This document shows positions 18,576 through 28,130 of a DNA stretch of 64,000 bases, piece after piece. How positions within the stretch are numbered: position 1 is the stretch's first letter; each line of letters starts with the position of its first letter. This DNA comes from an uncultured Ruminiclostridium sp. (lineage in GTDB: Bacteria > Bacillota > Clostridia > Oscillospirales > Ruminococcaceae), in assembly GCA_910588335.1 (NCBI GenBank), contig CAJUQV010000007.1, positions 1 through 64,000 of the forward strand, written 5' to 3'. The notes beneath the pieces were generated by a model. It was not told the origin of the DNA. It worked only from the letters and a program-made list of their open reading frames with translations, and did not search any database. Position numbers and translations under genes: made by a program.

Positions 18576-20855
18576 ATGAAGAAGATAATTGCAATAGCTC
18601 TTACCTGCGCCATGCTTTTAAGCGTTGCCGGCTGTTCTCAGAATAACGACAGCGGCAATGACGGCACGTCTACCACTTCTCAGGCGGCCGATACCGACAA
18701 TAACGGCGGCGAGAGCACAAGCGAAAACACCGGCGACGATACCACCGGCGGCGAAGAAGATCCGAATGGCGGAGACAGCGAGCCTATCGAGATGATAGGA
18801 CCTTTTGCGGATATGACTTATTCCGAGGCTTCCACAAAGATCTACAACGATAACCTCGGAGATTTTAAGGCGGCTTTGGATATCGCAACCGCCGAGGTTG
18901 ACGATCTTTCCAAAAGATATGCTCTCATGGCCGTAGCGGAAGCAAAGCTCCTTGAATCGGGCATTTTCATTCCTATTAAGGCAAACGGAGGCGCTTACGC
19001 CATTAACCGTCTTGCAAGCTACACCAACTCTCCCGTTATGTGGGGCACCGATAATTACAGATTCTACCAAAACCTTATTACCACCGATTTCATCACCGCA
19101 GCCGACAGAGATGAGATGAAGGTAAAGTACAACGAGTTAAAGGGAAGCGGCGAATATCTTGCTTGGGCAAAGCAGTACCTTATCGACAAGGGGTATGAGC
19201 TTAAGGACGAAAAGAGCGTTTATTACTCCGCCGATCTTACCACTTGGGACGTTCTTGCAACCAACGAGGCGGACAACTCCGAGCTTTTGGTGCAGACCTA
19301 TGACGGACTTCTTGAGTACGACTGTGAAAATGTACAGCAGCCCGCTCTTGCCGAAAGCTATGAAGTTTCGGAAGACGGTCTTACCTATACCTTCCACCTT
19401 CGTCAGGGCGTTAAATGGGTAGATTCTCAGGGACGCGAAGTTGCCGATCTTACCGCCGATGACTTTGTTGCGGGTATGCAGCACGCTTTTGACGCAAAGA
19501 GCGGCACCGAAGGACTCTTGAGAGATCTTATCGTAGGCACCGGCGAATATATTGACGGCAAAGATCTTAATTTCGATAATGTGGGCGTTAAGGCTGTCGA
19601 CGAGTACACGGTTGAATATACTCTTCAGCAGGTTGCTCCCTATTTCGCTTCCATGACCGGTTACGGTATCTTTGCTCCCATGAGCAGAAGCTATTTTGAA
19701 TCTCAGGGCGGCAAGTTAGGCGCCGAATTTGAGCAGGTTAAGGACACCGACGCTTATAAGTACGGCAAGGATCAGAACTCCATCGCTTACTGCGGTCCCT
19801 TCCTTGTAACCAATGCCACTTCCAAGAACTCTATGACACTTGAGGCAAATCCTTCTTACTGGAACAAGGACGCTCTCAATATTCATAAGCAGAACTGGAG
19901 ATACACCGAATCCACCGACCCCAAGACTTCATATGACGACGCTATCAACGGCTTTGTTGACGGCGTGGGATTAGATGAGTCTACCATTACAATGGCCAAG
20001 GAAGCTGCTACCGATGACGGAAGCAATATATTCGATAAGTATCACTACACCAGCCTTACAGACTCCACAACATACGGCGGATTCCTTAACCTGAACAGAC
20101 AGCAGTTTGTAAATCCCAACGACCAGGTTAAAATGCCTTCCCAAAAGACTGAGCAGCAGAAGGTTGATTATATAACCGCCGCTCAGAACGTTCATTTCCG
20201 TCTTGCGGTATACTTCGCTCTTGACAGAGGAAATCAGAATGCTCAGCTCAGAGGCGAGGATCTTAAGTACAACTCCCTCAGAAATACCTATACTCCCGGA
20301 AATATGGTAATGCTTCTCGAGGATACCACTATCTCCATTAACGGTACCGACACAACCTTTGAGGCAGGCACCAACTACGGCAAAATCGTTCAGGCACAGC
20401 TTACCGCCGACGGCTTCAAAGCTAAGGTTTACGACGAAGCAACCGATTCCACCGACGGATTTGACGGTTGGTACAATCCCGAAAACGCTAAGGCGGAACT
20501 CGCGATTGCCATTGAAGAGCTTAAGGCACAGGGTCTTGAGATTTCCAAGGAAAACCCCATTTATCTTGATTACCCCGTAGCGGCTCAGGTTCCTCAGTTC
20601 AAGCAGGGCGCGTATGTTATTAAGCAGTCTGTGGAAGAAGCGCTTGACGGATGCGTTATTATCAATGTCATTGAAGGCAGTAGTTATGACGACCGTAACT
20701 ATGCTATGTTCTATCCCGAAACAGGTTTGGAAATGAACTTTGACTTTATGGACGCCGCCGGTTGGGGTCCTGATTACGGCGATCCCATGTCCTTCCTTAA
20801 TACAATGCTCCCCGATTACAACGGCGACTGCACCAAGTATGTGGGTATTTATTAA
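18576..20855 (+). CDS. oppA: Oligopeptide-binding lipoprotein (OppA/AmiA type), apparently circularly permuted
   Basis: A substrate-binding lipoprotein of a peptide importer. The lipobox SVAGC gives C20, followed by an acidic Ser/Thr/Gly linker. The usual start of the SBP_bac_5 fold (SADLTTWDVL, then PALAESYEVSEDGLTYTFHLRQGVKW) only begins near residue 213, and the chain stops at GWGPDYGDP...YVGIY, where family members normally continue for about 140 residues. A segment resembling that missing C-terminal lobe (RYALMAVAEAKLLESGIFIP...) is instead at about 72-207. The family call is firm; the permutation is an inference from remembered family order. AGGAGG precedes the start. Confidence 0.9.
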   Translation: MKKIIAIALTCAMLLSVAGCSQNNDSGNDGTSTTSQAADTDNNGGESTSENTGDDTTGGEEDPNGGDSEPIEMIGPFADMTYSEASTKIYNDNLGDFKAALDIATAEVDDLSKRYALMAVAEAKLLESGIFIPIKANGGAYAINRLASYTNSPVMWGTDNYRFYQNLITTDFITAADRDEMKVKYNELKGSGEYLAWAKQYLIDKGYELKDEKSVYYSADLTTWDVLATNEADNSELLVQTYDGLLEYDCENVQQPALAESYEVSEDGLTYTFHLRQGVKWVDSQGREVADLTADDFVAGMQHAFDAKSGTEGLLRDLIVGTGEYIDGKDLNFDNVGVKAVDEYTVEYTLQQVAPYFASMTGYGIFAPMSRSYFESQGGKLGAEFEQVKDTDAYKYGKDQNSIAYCGPFLVTNATSKNSMTLEANPSYWNKDALNIHKQNWRYTESTDPKTSYDDAINGFVDGVGLDESTITMAKEAATDDGSNIFDKYHYTSLTDSTTYGGFLNLNRQQFVNPNDQVKMPSQKTEQQKVDYITAAQNVHFRLAVYFALDRGNQNAQLRGEDLKYNSLRNTYTPGNMVMLLEDTTISINGTDTTFEAGTNYGKIVQAQLTADGFKAKVYDEATDSTDGFDGWYNPENAKAELAIAIEELKAQGLEISKENPIYLDYPVAAQVPQFKQGAYVIKQSVEEALDGCVIINVIEGSSYDDRNYAMFYPETGLEMNFDFMDAAGWGPDYGDPMSFLNTMLPDYNGDCTKYVGIY

Positions 20856-20931
20856 GGGCAAAGCGTTTATAATTCTATTTAAGCGTATTGCAGGAGAATG
20901 TCACCCCGTTCCCCTGCAATATCTATAATTT

Positions 20932-21034
20932 CTCCGAAGGGGCGGCACTTTTTGTGCTGTCCTTTCGGAGGTTAGAGGATAATTTTTTTAAATGATCTTT
21001 TCGGATTGTGATTTGTCCTCTAACCTCCGAAAGG
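20932..21034 (+). promoter_or_regulatory. Mutually exclusive hairpins between oppA and oppB
   Basis: Segment 20961-20970 can pair in two ways. Hairpin A pairs 20932-20948 with 20954-20970 (17 bp including three G.U pairs, loop of five T). Hairpin B pairs 20961-20979 with 21016-21034 (19 perfect pairs, 36-base loop containing a run of seven T). Only one can form at a time. A smaller hairpin (20887-20894 with 20913-20920) precedes them. The oppB ribosome site follows 12-18 bases after hairpin B. Confidence 0.65.
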
Positions 21035-21061
21035 AATCGACTTTTGAAAGGAAAAGCGTTT

Positions 21062-22633
21062 ATGACGAAGTATTTATTAAAGCGTTTGCTTCACGGGTTT
21101 TTCTCGATAATCGTCGTGGTTGGCATCGTAATGGTTTTGATCTACTCGCTGCTGGACAAGATGCAGATATTCGCTCTTGATTCTCAGTACAATCGACTCA
21201 AGAACAATACCAAAGTGTCTTACCGCTATTCAAGATGGGAAAAGTACGGTTATCTTGATTACGTTACTTATCAGGATTATCTGTACGAGCTTGCCAACTC
21301 CGGCGAGATAACCGAGGAGGAACGGTCGGCCGCCGCCGGTATGGGACGTACTCCCAACAAGGACACCGAGAAAGCAAAAGAATACATCGCAAAATTCACC
21401 GAGCATTATAAGAATATGGGCTATACTATTGAAAGACGCGACGCCATAATGGCTACTCCAAAAAAAGTAGCCGACGGCGGACAGGCTATTCTTTTTGCGT
21501 ATAAAGATACCCCTCTTATAGTACGCGCATGGAAATACTTCACGAGCCTTTTCAGCTTTGACAATATAAATTATGTACAAGAGGATGTGGGAGAGCGCGG
21601 TCTTGAGTTCACTTTGTACGATCCTGTTTACGGCGGTGAAAAGTTTTCTCCCGCCATTATGGGTAACGGTACCAATCATAGGTATCTTCTGTATTTTGAC
21701 GGAACTTTTCCTTTTATCCACCAGAATTTGGTTACATTAAACTTAGGCACGTCCTATTCCGTAAACCAAGGCATAGATGTGTTTAAAACAATGACTAACA
21801 CACAGGGCGGATTCTACAAATCACAGGTTACTTACCCCACCGGACTTACGGAACTGAGTGCCGACGACTTACACACGGCTACCTATATCGCCGATTCGAG
21901 AGAATCCAGTAAGATAAATTCCGACCGCTTTGATTCCGATTACACAAACGTAGATGTTGTGCGCGGCGGATTTTCAAAAATAGGCTACTCTTTTGTTATC
22001 GGTATTATCTCCGTTGCCTTGGCTTATCTGTTAGGCGTTCCTTTGGGAATAATTATGGCAAGAAAAAAAGATAAGCTTATTGATAAACTGGGAACCGTTT
22101 ATATTGTTTTCATTATAGCCGTTCCCTCTCTTGCCTATATCTTTCTCTTTAAGCAGATAGGCGGTGCGGCGGGACTTCCTACCACATTTGATATCAACGC
22201 ACCCACAACTCTTATGTATATTCTTCCCATCATTTCCCTTGCGTTGCCGTCCGTTGCAAATTTGATGAAATGGATAAGGCGATATATGATTGATCAGATG
22301 AATTCGGATTACGTTAAGTTTGCCCGTTCCGGCGGATTGAGTGAAGGTGAAATATTCACCAAACACATTTTGAAAAACGCAATCATTCCCATTGTTCACG
22401 GTATTCCCGGCAGCGTTCTTGCCTCTCTTACCGGCGCCATTATTACAGAGCGTGTTTATGTGGTGCCCGGTGCCGGTAATCTGCTTACCGAAGCCATAAA
22501 CAAGTATGATAACGGTGTTATCGTAGGTGTTACGCTGTTTTATGCCGTACTTTCGGTAGTGTCTATTATTTTGGGCGACCTGTTTATGGCAATGGTTGAC
22601 CCTCGGATCTCCTTCTCGGATAAGGCAAGGTAA
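21062..22633 (+). CDS. oppB: Oligopeptide ABC transporter permease with large extracellular insert
   Basis: A 523-residue permease, part of the membrane channel of the importer. The start at 21062 has GAAAGGA 10 bases upstream. The first membrane helix (about 12-30) is followed by an extracellular region of roughly 290 residues, then the standard five-helix permease core with the EAA loop (LMKWIRRYMIDQMNSDYVKFARSGGLSEGEIFTKH region). Typical OppB is about 310 residues; the long insert resembles the AmiC type of Gram-positive peptide importers. A repeat element starts directly after its stop and separates it from oppC. Confidence 0.88.
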   Translation: MTKYLLKRLLHGFFSIIVVVGIVMVLIYSLLDKMQIFALDSQYNRLKNNTKVSYRYSRWEKYGYLDYVTYQDYLYELANSGEITEEERSAAAGMGRTPNKDTEKAKEYIAKFTEHYKNMGYTIERRDAIMATPKKVADGGQAILFAYKDTPLIVRAWKYFTSLFSFDNINYVQEDVGERGLEFTLYDPVYGGEKFSPAIMGNGTNHRYLLYFDGTFPFIHQNLVTLNLGTSYSVNQGIDVFKTMTNTQGGFYKSQVTYPTGLTELSADDLHTATYIADSRESSKINSDRFDSDYTNVDVVRGGFSKIGYSFVIGIISVALAYLLGVPLGIIMARKKDKLIDKLGTVYIVFIIAVPSLAYIFLFKQIGGAAGLPTTFDINAPTTLMYILPIISLALPSVANLMKWIRRYMIDQMNSDYVKFARSGGLSEGEIFTKHILKNAIIPIVHGIPGSVLASLTGAIITERVYVVPGAGNLLTEAINKYDNGVIVGVTLFYAVLSVVSIILGDLFMAMVDPRISFSDKAR

Positions 22634-22738
22634 GAGCATGTATTCATAGGATACTGCACGTGTCTTTTCGGCAAATTTTGCTTTGTCAGCGAGAAAACCC
22701 GCTTGAAATCCACGCACAAACCCTATGAATACAAGCTC
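22634..22738. repeat. Inverted-repeat element, family 1, copy B
   Basis: A 105-base element begins one base after the oppB stop and ends 28 bases before oppC. Imperfect termini of 28-29 bp share GTATTCATAGG with its complement; inner segments (CACGTGTCTTTTCGGCA, AAATCCACGCAC) match copy A at 12768. It therefore lies inside the opp transcription unit and would form a stable RNA hairpin there. Confidence 0.7.
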
Positions 22739-22766
22739 AAAATTTCAGGAAAGGTAAGGCAAAATT

Positions 22767-23735
22767 ATGGATTATAATTTCACCGGCTGCGGCTACACCG
22801 AAGAAGAGCTTTTTTCGAGAGTCGACCACAACGACCTCGAATCGGAAAAGATTACGGCGCCGCGTTATTCCTATTGGCATTCTGTTTTTCGTGTATTTTT
22901 CAGGAAAAAGATAAATATTGTCATTCTGGCAATTTTGGCTTTCGTTATACTATTTGCATATATCTATCCCGCCGTTTCACATTACGATGAGTTTGGCAAT
23001 CTGACCAATGCTTCCGCAAAACATCTTACGCCTGCTGCCGCAATAGATAAATTCGGTTTTGACATTCACTGGATTTTGGGTACCGGCGGTGCGGGACAGT
23101 CAACTTTTGACGCTATCTGGTACGGTTCGAGAATTTCCATTTCTTTAGCGTTTATATGCGCGGCCATCAATATGACCATGGGCGTAATAGTAGGCGCTAT
23201 TTGGGGCTTCTCCAAAAAAGTTGACATAATTATGATGGAAGTTTACAACATTATAGGCAACGTACCTTATATACTTTTTATTTCGGTTATGGTCATGCTG
23301 TTCACCGCCACCTTCTGGACAATGGTGTTTGCCCTTACCGTGACCGGCTGGTTAGGTATAGCCTACTTTATACGTACTCAGGTCGTAATTATCCGTGACA
23401 GAGAATACAATCTCGCTTCAAGATGTCTCGGCACTCCAACGGTAAAAATTGCATTAAAAAATATTCTTCCTTTTATGACGTCGGTTATAGTTACTCTTCT
23501 CGCTACGGAAATCCCCTCTTATATTTCCTATGAAGTGTTCCTCTCTTATATAGGCATGGGACTTTCGGAAATGTCACTGGGACGTTTGATTTACGCCTCC
23601 GAAACCGCCATGGTAACCCCCGGCTGGGGATTCGAGTTCTGGAGCCCCGTGGCTATCGCGTCAATTATCACGGTAGTGCTTTATGTGGTGGGTCAGAATC
23701 TCGGCGACGCTTCCGATCCGAGAACACATATGTAA
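22767..23735 (+). CDS. oppC: Oligopeptide ABC transporter permease
   Basis: A 322-residue second permease of the importer. It has an N-terminal cytoplasmic stretch, a helix at about 47-66, an extracellular loop, and the core with the EAA-type loop (NLASRCLGTPTVKIALKNILP). It ends with NLGDASDPRTHM, typical of OppC. The length is normal for the family. AGGAAAGG lies ahead of the start. It pairs with the enlarged OppB. Confidence 0.9.
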   Translation: MDYNFTGCGYTEEELFSRVDHNDLESEKITAPRYSYWHSVFRVFFRKKINIVILAILAFVILFAYIYPAVSHYDEFGNLTNASAKHLTPAAAIDKFGFDIHWILGTGGAGQSTFDAIWYGSRISISLAFICAAINMTMGVIVGAIWGFSKKVDIIMMEVYNIIGNVPYILFISVMVMLFTATFWTMVFALTVTGWLGIAYFIRTQVVIIRDREYNLASRCLGTPTVKIALKNILPFMTSVIVTLLATEIPSYISYEVFLSYIGMGLSEMSLGRLIYASETAMVTPGWGFEFWSPVAIASIITVVLYVVGQNLGDASDPRTHM

Positions 23736-23774
23736 CCGATCTTTGATATAAACGACAGAAAAGGAATGATACCT

Positions 23775-25532
23775 ATGGATAATAAAGATAACAAAAATAT
23801 ACTGCTGTCGGTCAAAAATCTTGATGTGAAATTCCACGTAAGAGGAAGAATACTGACCGCCATAAGAAATATTTCTCTCGACATCTACGAAAACGAATCC
23901 ATCGCAATAGTGGGTGAATCGGGCTCCGGAAAATCCGTTTTCACAAAGACTTTCGCGGGAATGCTGGATTCCAACGGCTTTATTGATAACGGCGAAATCG
24001 TTTTCAACGACGATCTTCTTGCCGACACGGTGGTAAATCTGAACGCTTCCGCAAAAGCCGATATTGAATCCATTGAAAAGAGGCTTAACGAATACGCGAG
24101 GCTTCAGAACGGCGCGGATTCCTACAATAAAATATTGGAGCTTGAATCCGAAAATAAAGCAAGATACGAGCTTACCGACGAGGAAAGGGAAAAGCTCGAA
24201 TCCGAGCTTAAGGCTCTTATTCATGATAAAACTGAGCTTTTTAACGCCAAACAGACCCTTTCTTCAAAAACCGACAAGGAAAAAATCAAGAAAATCTCCG
24301 AGCAGATTGACGGCTTTGATATTAAGATAAAAGAAAAGGAAAAAGCCGCTAAGGATTATAAAACCAAGAAAAAACAAAATGCGGACGCGGACGGCGAATA
24401 TCTCAGACAGTATCACGAAAAAGTGAACAAGCTTAAGGCACAGCGCACCGAAGAGATAACAAAGCCCGCCCCGGCCGAAGCCGTAAAAAGAAACAGAATA
24501 ATTGCCAAGGAAATTTATCTTTCAGTAGGAAGATACGACTTTTTTAAACGCAAAAAAATGATTTCCGGTCTTTTAAAAGCGTTTAAAAAAGCTTATTCAA
24601 TGGGTATTGACTTAGATAACGAAGACGAGAGAAACGGCGTTTTCAATAACGTTATTTTCCGCGTAAAATACCTTGACGAGACTCCCGAAAAGCTTCACGG
24701 CGTATGTGTTCTTGATCTTGCGCGAATTAAGGATTCCAGGGACTGGACACAGATAAGAGGTAACAGGATCGCCACCGTTTTCCAGGACCCCATGACCTCT
24801 CTGAACCCTATAATCACCATAGGCAAGCAGATTACCTCCGTAATTCTCAAGCACCAGAACTGCAGCGAAGCGGAAGCGAGACGCAGAGCCTTGGATCTTA
24901 TGAGAAAGGTGGGAATCCCTAACGCCGAAGCGCGTTTTGACGATTATCCGTTCCAGTATTCCGGCGGTATGAGACAGAGGATAGTTATTGCCATCGCTCT
25001 GTCCTGTCAGCCCAAAATCCTTATCTGTGACGAACCCACAACCGCTCTCGACGTTACCATTCAGGCGCAGATTTTACAGCTTATAAAGGATTTGCAAAAG
25101 GAATTTGGCTACACCATCGTGTTCATTACTCACGACCTGGGAGTGGTGGCAAATATTGCCGACCGCGTGGCGGTGCTGTATGCGGGGCAAATTGTGGAGC
25201 TTGGAACGGTAGAGGACGTGTTCTACGATCCCCGTCACCCGTATACATGGGCGCTGTTATCCTCTTTGCCGCAGCTTGCTCAGAAAAATACCGTCCTTTA
25301 TTCCATCACCGGTACCCCACCTTCTCTTTATAACACCATTACGGGCGACGCCTTTGCTCCCCGAAATCCCTATTGTCTCAGAGTGGACACTCTTTTTGAA
25401 CCTCCCATGTTTAAGGTAAACGACACTCATTTTGCCAAAACATGGCTTTTAGACCCGCGTTCTCCGAAAATCGAAAAACCGGAGGGTATTCACAATATCC
25501 ACGAAAAGCTGATAAAAGCATTTAATATATAG
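23775..25532 (+). CDS. oppD: Oligopeptide ABC transporter ATPase with large coiled-coil insertion
   Basis: A 585-residue ATP-binding subunit; relatives are about 330-355. The start at 23775 is preferred over 23766 because AAAAGGA would be too close to the latter. Walker A (GESGSGKS, about 47-54), Q-loop (QDPMTSLNP, Q337), signature (YSGGMRQR, about 395), Walker B (ILICDEPTTALD, about 415) and H-loop are all intact. Walker A and Q-loop are normally some 60 residues apart but here about 290. The extra 230 residues are Lys/Glu-rich with long predicted coiled-coil helices. The C-terminal peptide-importer tail (APRNPYCL) is present. ATP hydrolysis should be normal; the insert is of unknown function. 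Confidence 0.88.
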   Translation: MDNKDNKNILLSVKNLDVKFHVRGRILTAIRNISLDIYENESIAIVGESGSGKSVFTKTFAGMLDSNGFIDNGEIVFNDDLLADTVVNLNASAKADIESIEKRLNEYARLQNGADSYNKILELESENKARYELTDEEREKLESELKALIHDKTELFNAKQTLSSKTDKEKIKKISEQIDGFDIKIKEKEKAAKDYKTKKKQNADADGEYLRQYHEKVNKLKAQRTEEITKPAPAEAVKRNRIIAKEIYLSVGRYDFFKRKKMISGLLKAFKKAYSMGIDLDNEDERNGVFNNVIFRVKYLDETPEKLHGVCVLDLARIKDSRDWTQIRGNRIATVFQDPMTSLNPIITIGKQITSVILKHQNCSEAEARRRALDLMRKVGIPNAEARFDDYPFQYSGGMRQRIVIAIALSCQPKILICDEPTTALDVTIQAQILQLIKDLQKEFGYTIVFITHDLGVVANIADRVAVLYAGQIVELGTVEDVFYDPRHPYTWALLSSLPQLAQKNTVLYSITGTPPSLYNTITGDAFAPRNPYCLRVDTLFEPPMFKVNDTHFAKTWLLDPRSPKIEKPEGIHNIHEKLIKAFNI

Positions 25533-25546
25533 GAGCGTAAAGTACA

Positions 25547-26863
25547 GTGGCTAATATAAATCAAGAAAAGGAAAAAAAGGGACGTGTCGCGCATTTTCCC
25601 GAACACGGCCCAAAGGATAAGGACGGCAGGGAAATACTCCTGTCCCTTAAAAATGTGGACATTACCTTCGGTAAGGGTGACAGTGCGGTAAAAGCGGTAA
25701 AGAACGCTTCCTTCGACATTTATAAGGGCGAAACCTTTTCTCTTGTAGGCGAGTCGGGATCCGGCAAAACCACCGTCGGCCGCGCGGTAATACGTGTAAA
25801 TCCCCTTGCGGGCGGTGAAATTCAATATAAGGGCGTTCGTATTTCGGGAAAGATACCCCATTCACTCGATCGTGAGGTCATCAGAAATATACAGATGGTA
25901 TTCCAGGATCCCGCTGCTTCTCTTAACGAACGTGCAACGGTGGACTACATCATTTCCGAAGGTCTTTATAACTTCCGCCTTTTTGAAAATGAAGCGGACA
26001 GAGTGCGGAAGGTTGAAAAGATCATCAACGAAGTAGGTTTGCTTCCCGAACATCTTACCCGTTATCCTCACGAATTTTCGGGAGGACAGCGCCAGAGAAT
26101 CGGACTTGCCCGCGCCATGGTTATGGAACCGGAGCTGGTAGTTGCCGACGAACCTATTTCCGCCTTGGACGTATCCATAAGGGCGCAGGTTCTCAACCTT
26201 ATGAAAAAGTTCCAGAACGAAAAGCAGCTAACTTACCTGTTTATAGCCCATGACCTTTCCATAGTAAGATTTATTTCCGACCGTATCGGAGTTATATATA
26301 AGGGCAATATAGTGGAAGTCGCGGAGGCGGAGGAGCTGTTCAATTATCCCCTTCACCCTTATACTCACTCGCTTATTTCCGCTATCCCGATACCCGATCC
26401 GCAGCTTGAAAAAAATAAGGTACTATATACCTACGACCCATCAGTACACGATTATACAACCGATAAGCCCGAATTCGTCAACATAGGTCACGATCACTAT
26501 GTATACGGTAACAAAAAGGAAATTGAGGAATATAAAAAGCTTCGTGAAGCGGGCGTTCCCGTAAAGGCTATAACCATTGACGAGGTTAAGAGTCACGAAA
26601 AGGTGATTCATGACGAGATAAAAGCGGACGAAATATCCGAAAAAGAGATAATGGCTCATCCTGCGGGAGACACAGGCTCATTCCTTTTGGCTGTGCTTGC
26701 GTTTTTGCTGCCCGTATTGGGACTTCCCATAGCGTATGTGTGCAAAAAGAAAAATTATATACGAAATTTTAAAATGCTGAAAAAGGGCGCAATCGCGGGA
26801 TTTGCGGTGTTGGGAGCAATTGTGGTGCTGTTCCTGATTATGCTTCTGTTTGCGGTGATATAG
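25547..26863 (+). CDS. oppF: Oligopeptide ABC transporter ATPase with C-terminal membrane hairpin
   Basis: A 438-residue second ATPase, starting with GTG at 25547 behind TAGGAGCG. Walker A (GESGSGKT, about 69), the Q-loop (FQDPAASLNE), the signature (FSGGQRQR) and Walker B (VVADEPISALD) are complete. After about residue 330, where relatives end, a charged linker leads to two hydrophobic helices (about 379-400 and 410-438) separated by a basic loop. An ATPase with its own membrane hairpin is unusual. The hairpin may recall small membrane proteins fused in frame. The next gene starts one base after its stop. Confidence 0.87.
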   Translation: MANINQEKEKKGRVAHFPEHGPKDKDGREILLSLKNVDITFGKGDSAVKAVKNASFDIYKGETFSLVGESGSGKTTVGRAVIRVNPLAGGEIQYKGVRISGKIPHSLDREVIRNIQMVFQDPAASLNERATVDYIISEGLYNFRLFENEADRVRKVEKIINEVGLLPEHLTRYPHEFSGGQRQRIGLARAMVMEPELVVADEPISALDVSIRAQVLNLMKKFQNEKQLTYLFIAHDLSIVRFISDRIGVIYKGNIVEVAEAEELFNYPLHPYTHSLISAIPIPDPQLEKNKVLYTYDPSVHDYTTDKPEFVNIGHDHYVYGNKKEIEEYKKLREAGVPVKAITIDEVKSHEKVIHDEIKADEISEKEIMAHPAGDTGSFLLAVLAFLLPVLGLPIAYVCKKKNYIRNFKMLKKGAIAGFAVLGAIVVLFLIMLLFAVI

Positions 26864-26864
26864 C

Positions 26865-28127
26865 TTGGGACGTACCGTAAAAGGGAGAAGAAAGGGATAC
26901 GAGCCGCGCCCTGTCCGGAGAATAGAGCTGTCGGAAGAAAACCAAAAGAAAAGAGCGATTGCCGCGGTGCTGTTTCTGATTATCGGAGCTGCGCTTTTGG
27001 TGTACTGCTTTGTGGTTTTTATAACACCGGAAAAGGGCTGGACGATCATTGAAGCCAACAGCACCGAAAACGACAGCTACGATTTTGTGTTTCAGTACTA
27101 CTTAGGAGCCGAAGGCGGCGACACAAGAGCGGAAAACAGAACGGTAACCGCGCTGTATAATCAATCGGCGGAAAAAGTAAGTCGGCTTTTCGATGAAATC
27201 AGAGATTTTGACGGTATTGTCAGTATTCACACCATAAACGGCAGCCCAAATACCGAGCTTGAAATTGACGAAGTACTTTACGAAGTCTTTTCCGTTTTTT
27301 CCCGTTACAATTCCCGTTATCTTTACGCGGCTCCCATATATTCAAGATACGAAAACCTGTTTTACTGCGCCGACGATTCGATGCTCTCCGATTTTGACCC
27401 CATAATAAACGGCGAAATCAGGGAGGAATACAAAAACACCTCCCGCTATGCAAACGACCCCGCTATGATAGATTTAAAGCTTCTCGGAGATAATAAGATA
27501 AAACTTTTTGTATCCGACGAGTATCTGTCATATGCCGAAAAAGAGGGGATAACTAACTTTATAGGTCTTTGCTGGCTAAAAAACGCATTTGAGATAGACT
27601 ATATCGCGGATACGATGATACGCAACGGCTTCACTCACGGCACAATTTCAAGCGCCGGCGGCTTCATAAGAAATTTTGACACGGGCAGCGAATATTACGC
27701 CCTTAACGTATTTGATGACACAGACGAGGGCATATTTCTTGCCGCGTCAATGAATTACAGGGGCGAACGCTCCATAGTAAGCATGAGAAGCTTTCCCATA
27801 AACGACAGTGAAAGGCGACGTTATTACGTTCTTCAAAACGGAGAAATAAGAACTGTTTATCTGGACATTTTCGACGGTTTGCCCAAAAGTTCCGTCAATA
27901 CCCTGATTTCTTATTCCGAAGAAAAAAGCTGCGGAGAAGTGCTTCTTGAAATAATGGATATTTATATCTCGGATATCTTTGACCAAAGCAAGTTATCCGC
28001 TCTTACGGATAAAGACATTTTTTCTGTTTATTGCGTGAATAATACCGTTATGTATAATGATGACGGCCTGACGTTCAGCGGGTTATATAAGGATAACAAT
28101 AAAGAATATACATTGAATATGTTTTAA
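26865..28127 (+). CDS. Membrane-anchored ApbE-like protein, degenerate
   Basis: A 420-residue protein with a basic N-terminus, one membrane helix (about 30-52) and an exported domain. It begins with TTG one base after the oppF stop and has no clear ribosome site, so it is probably translationally coupled. Residues 90-260 resemble the fold order of ApbE FMN transferases: an N-terminal helix-strand pair ending IDEVLYEVFSVFSRYNSRYLY, and later IDYIADTMIRNGFTHGTISSAGGFIRNF, which matches the (K)GY..D...L...G....I..GG pattern. The usual KG before the tyrosine/aspartate helix is not conserved, so flavin transfer may be lost. The ApbE link is an inference. A terminator follows. Confidence 0.5.
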   Translation: MGRTVKGRRKGYEPRPVRRIELSEENQKKRAIAAVLFLIIGAALLVYCFVVFITPEKGWTIIEANSTENDSYDFVFQYYLGAEGGDTRAENRTVTALYNQSAEKVSRLFDEIRDFDGIVSIHTINGSPNTELEIDEVLYEVFSVFSRYNSRYLYAAPIYSRYENLFYCADDSMLSDFDPIINGEIREEYKNTSRYANDPAMIDLKLLGDNKIKLFVSDEYLSYAEKEGITNFIGLCWLKNAFEIDYIADTMIRNGFTHGTISSAGGFIRNFDTGSEYYALNVFDDTDEGIFLAASMNYRGERSIVSMRSFPINDSERRRYYVLQNGEIRTVYLDIFDGLPKSSVNTLISYSEEKSCGEVLLEIMDIYISDIFDQSKLSALTDKDIFSVYCVNNTVMYNDDGLTFSGLYKDNNKEYTLNMF

Positions 28128-28130
28128 AAC

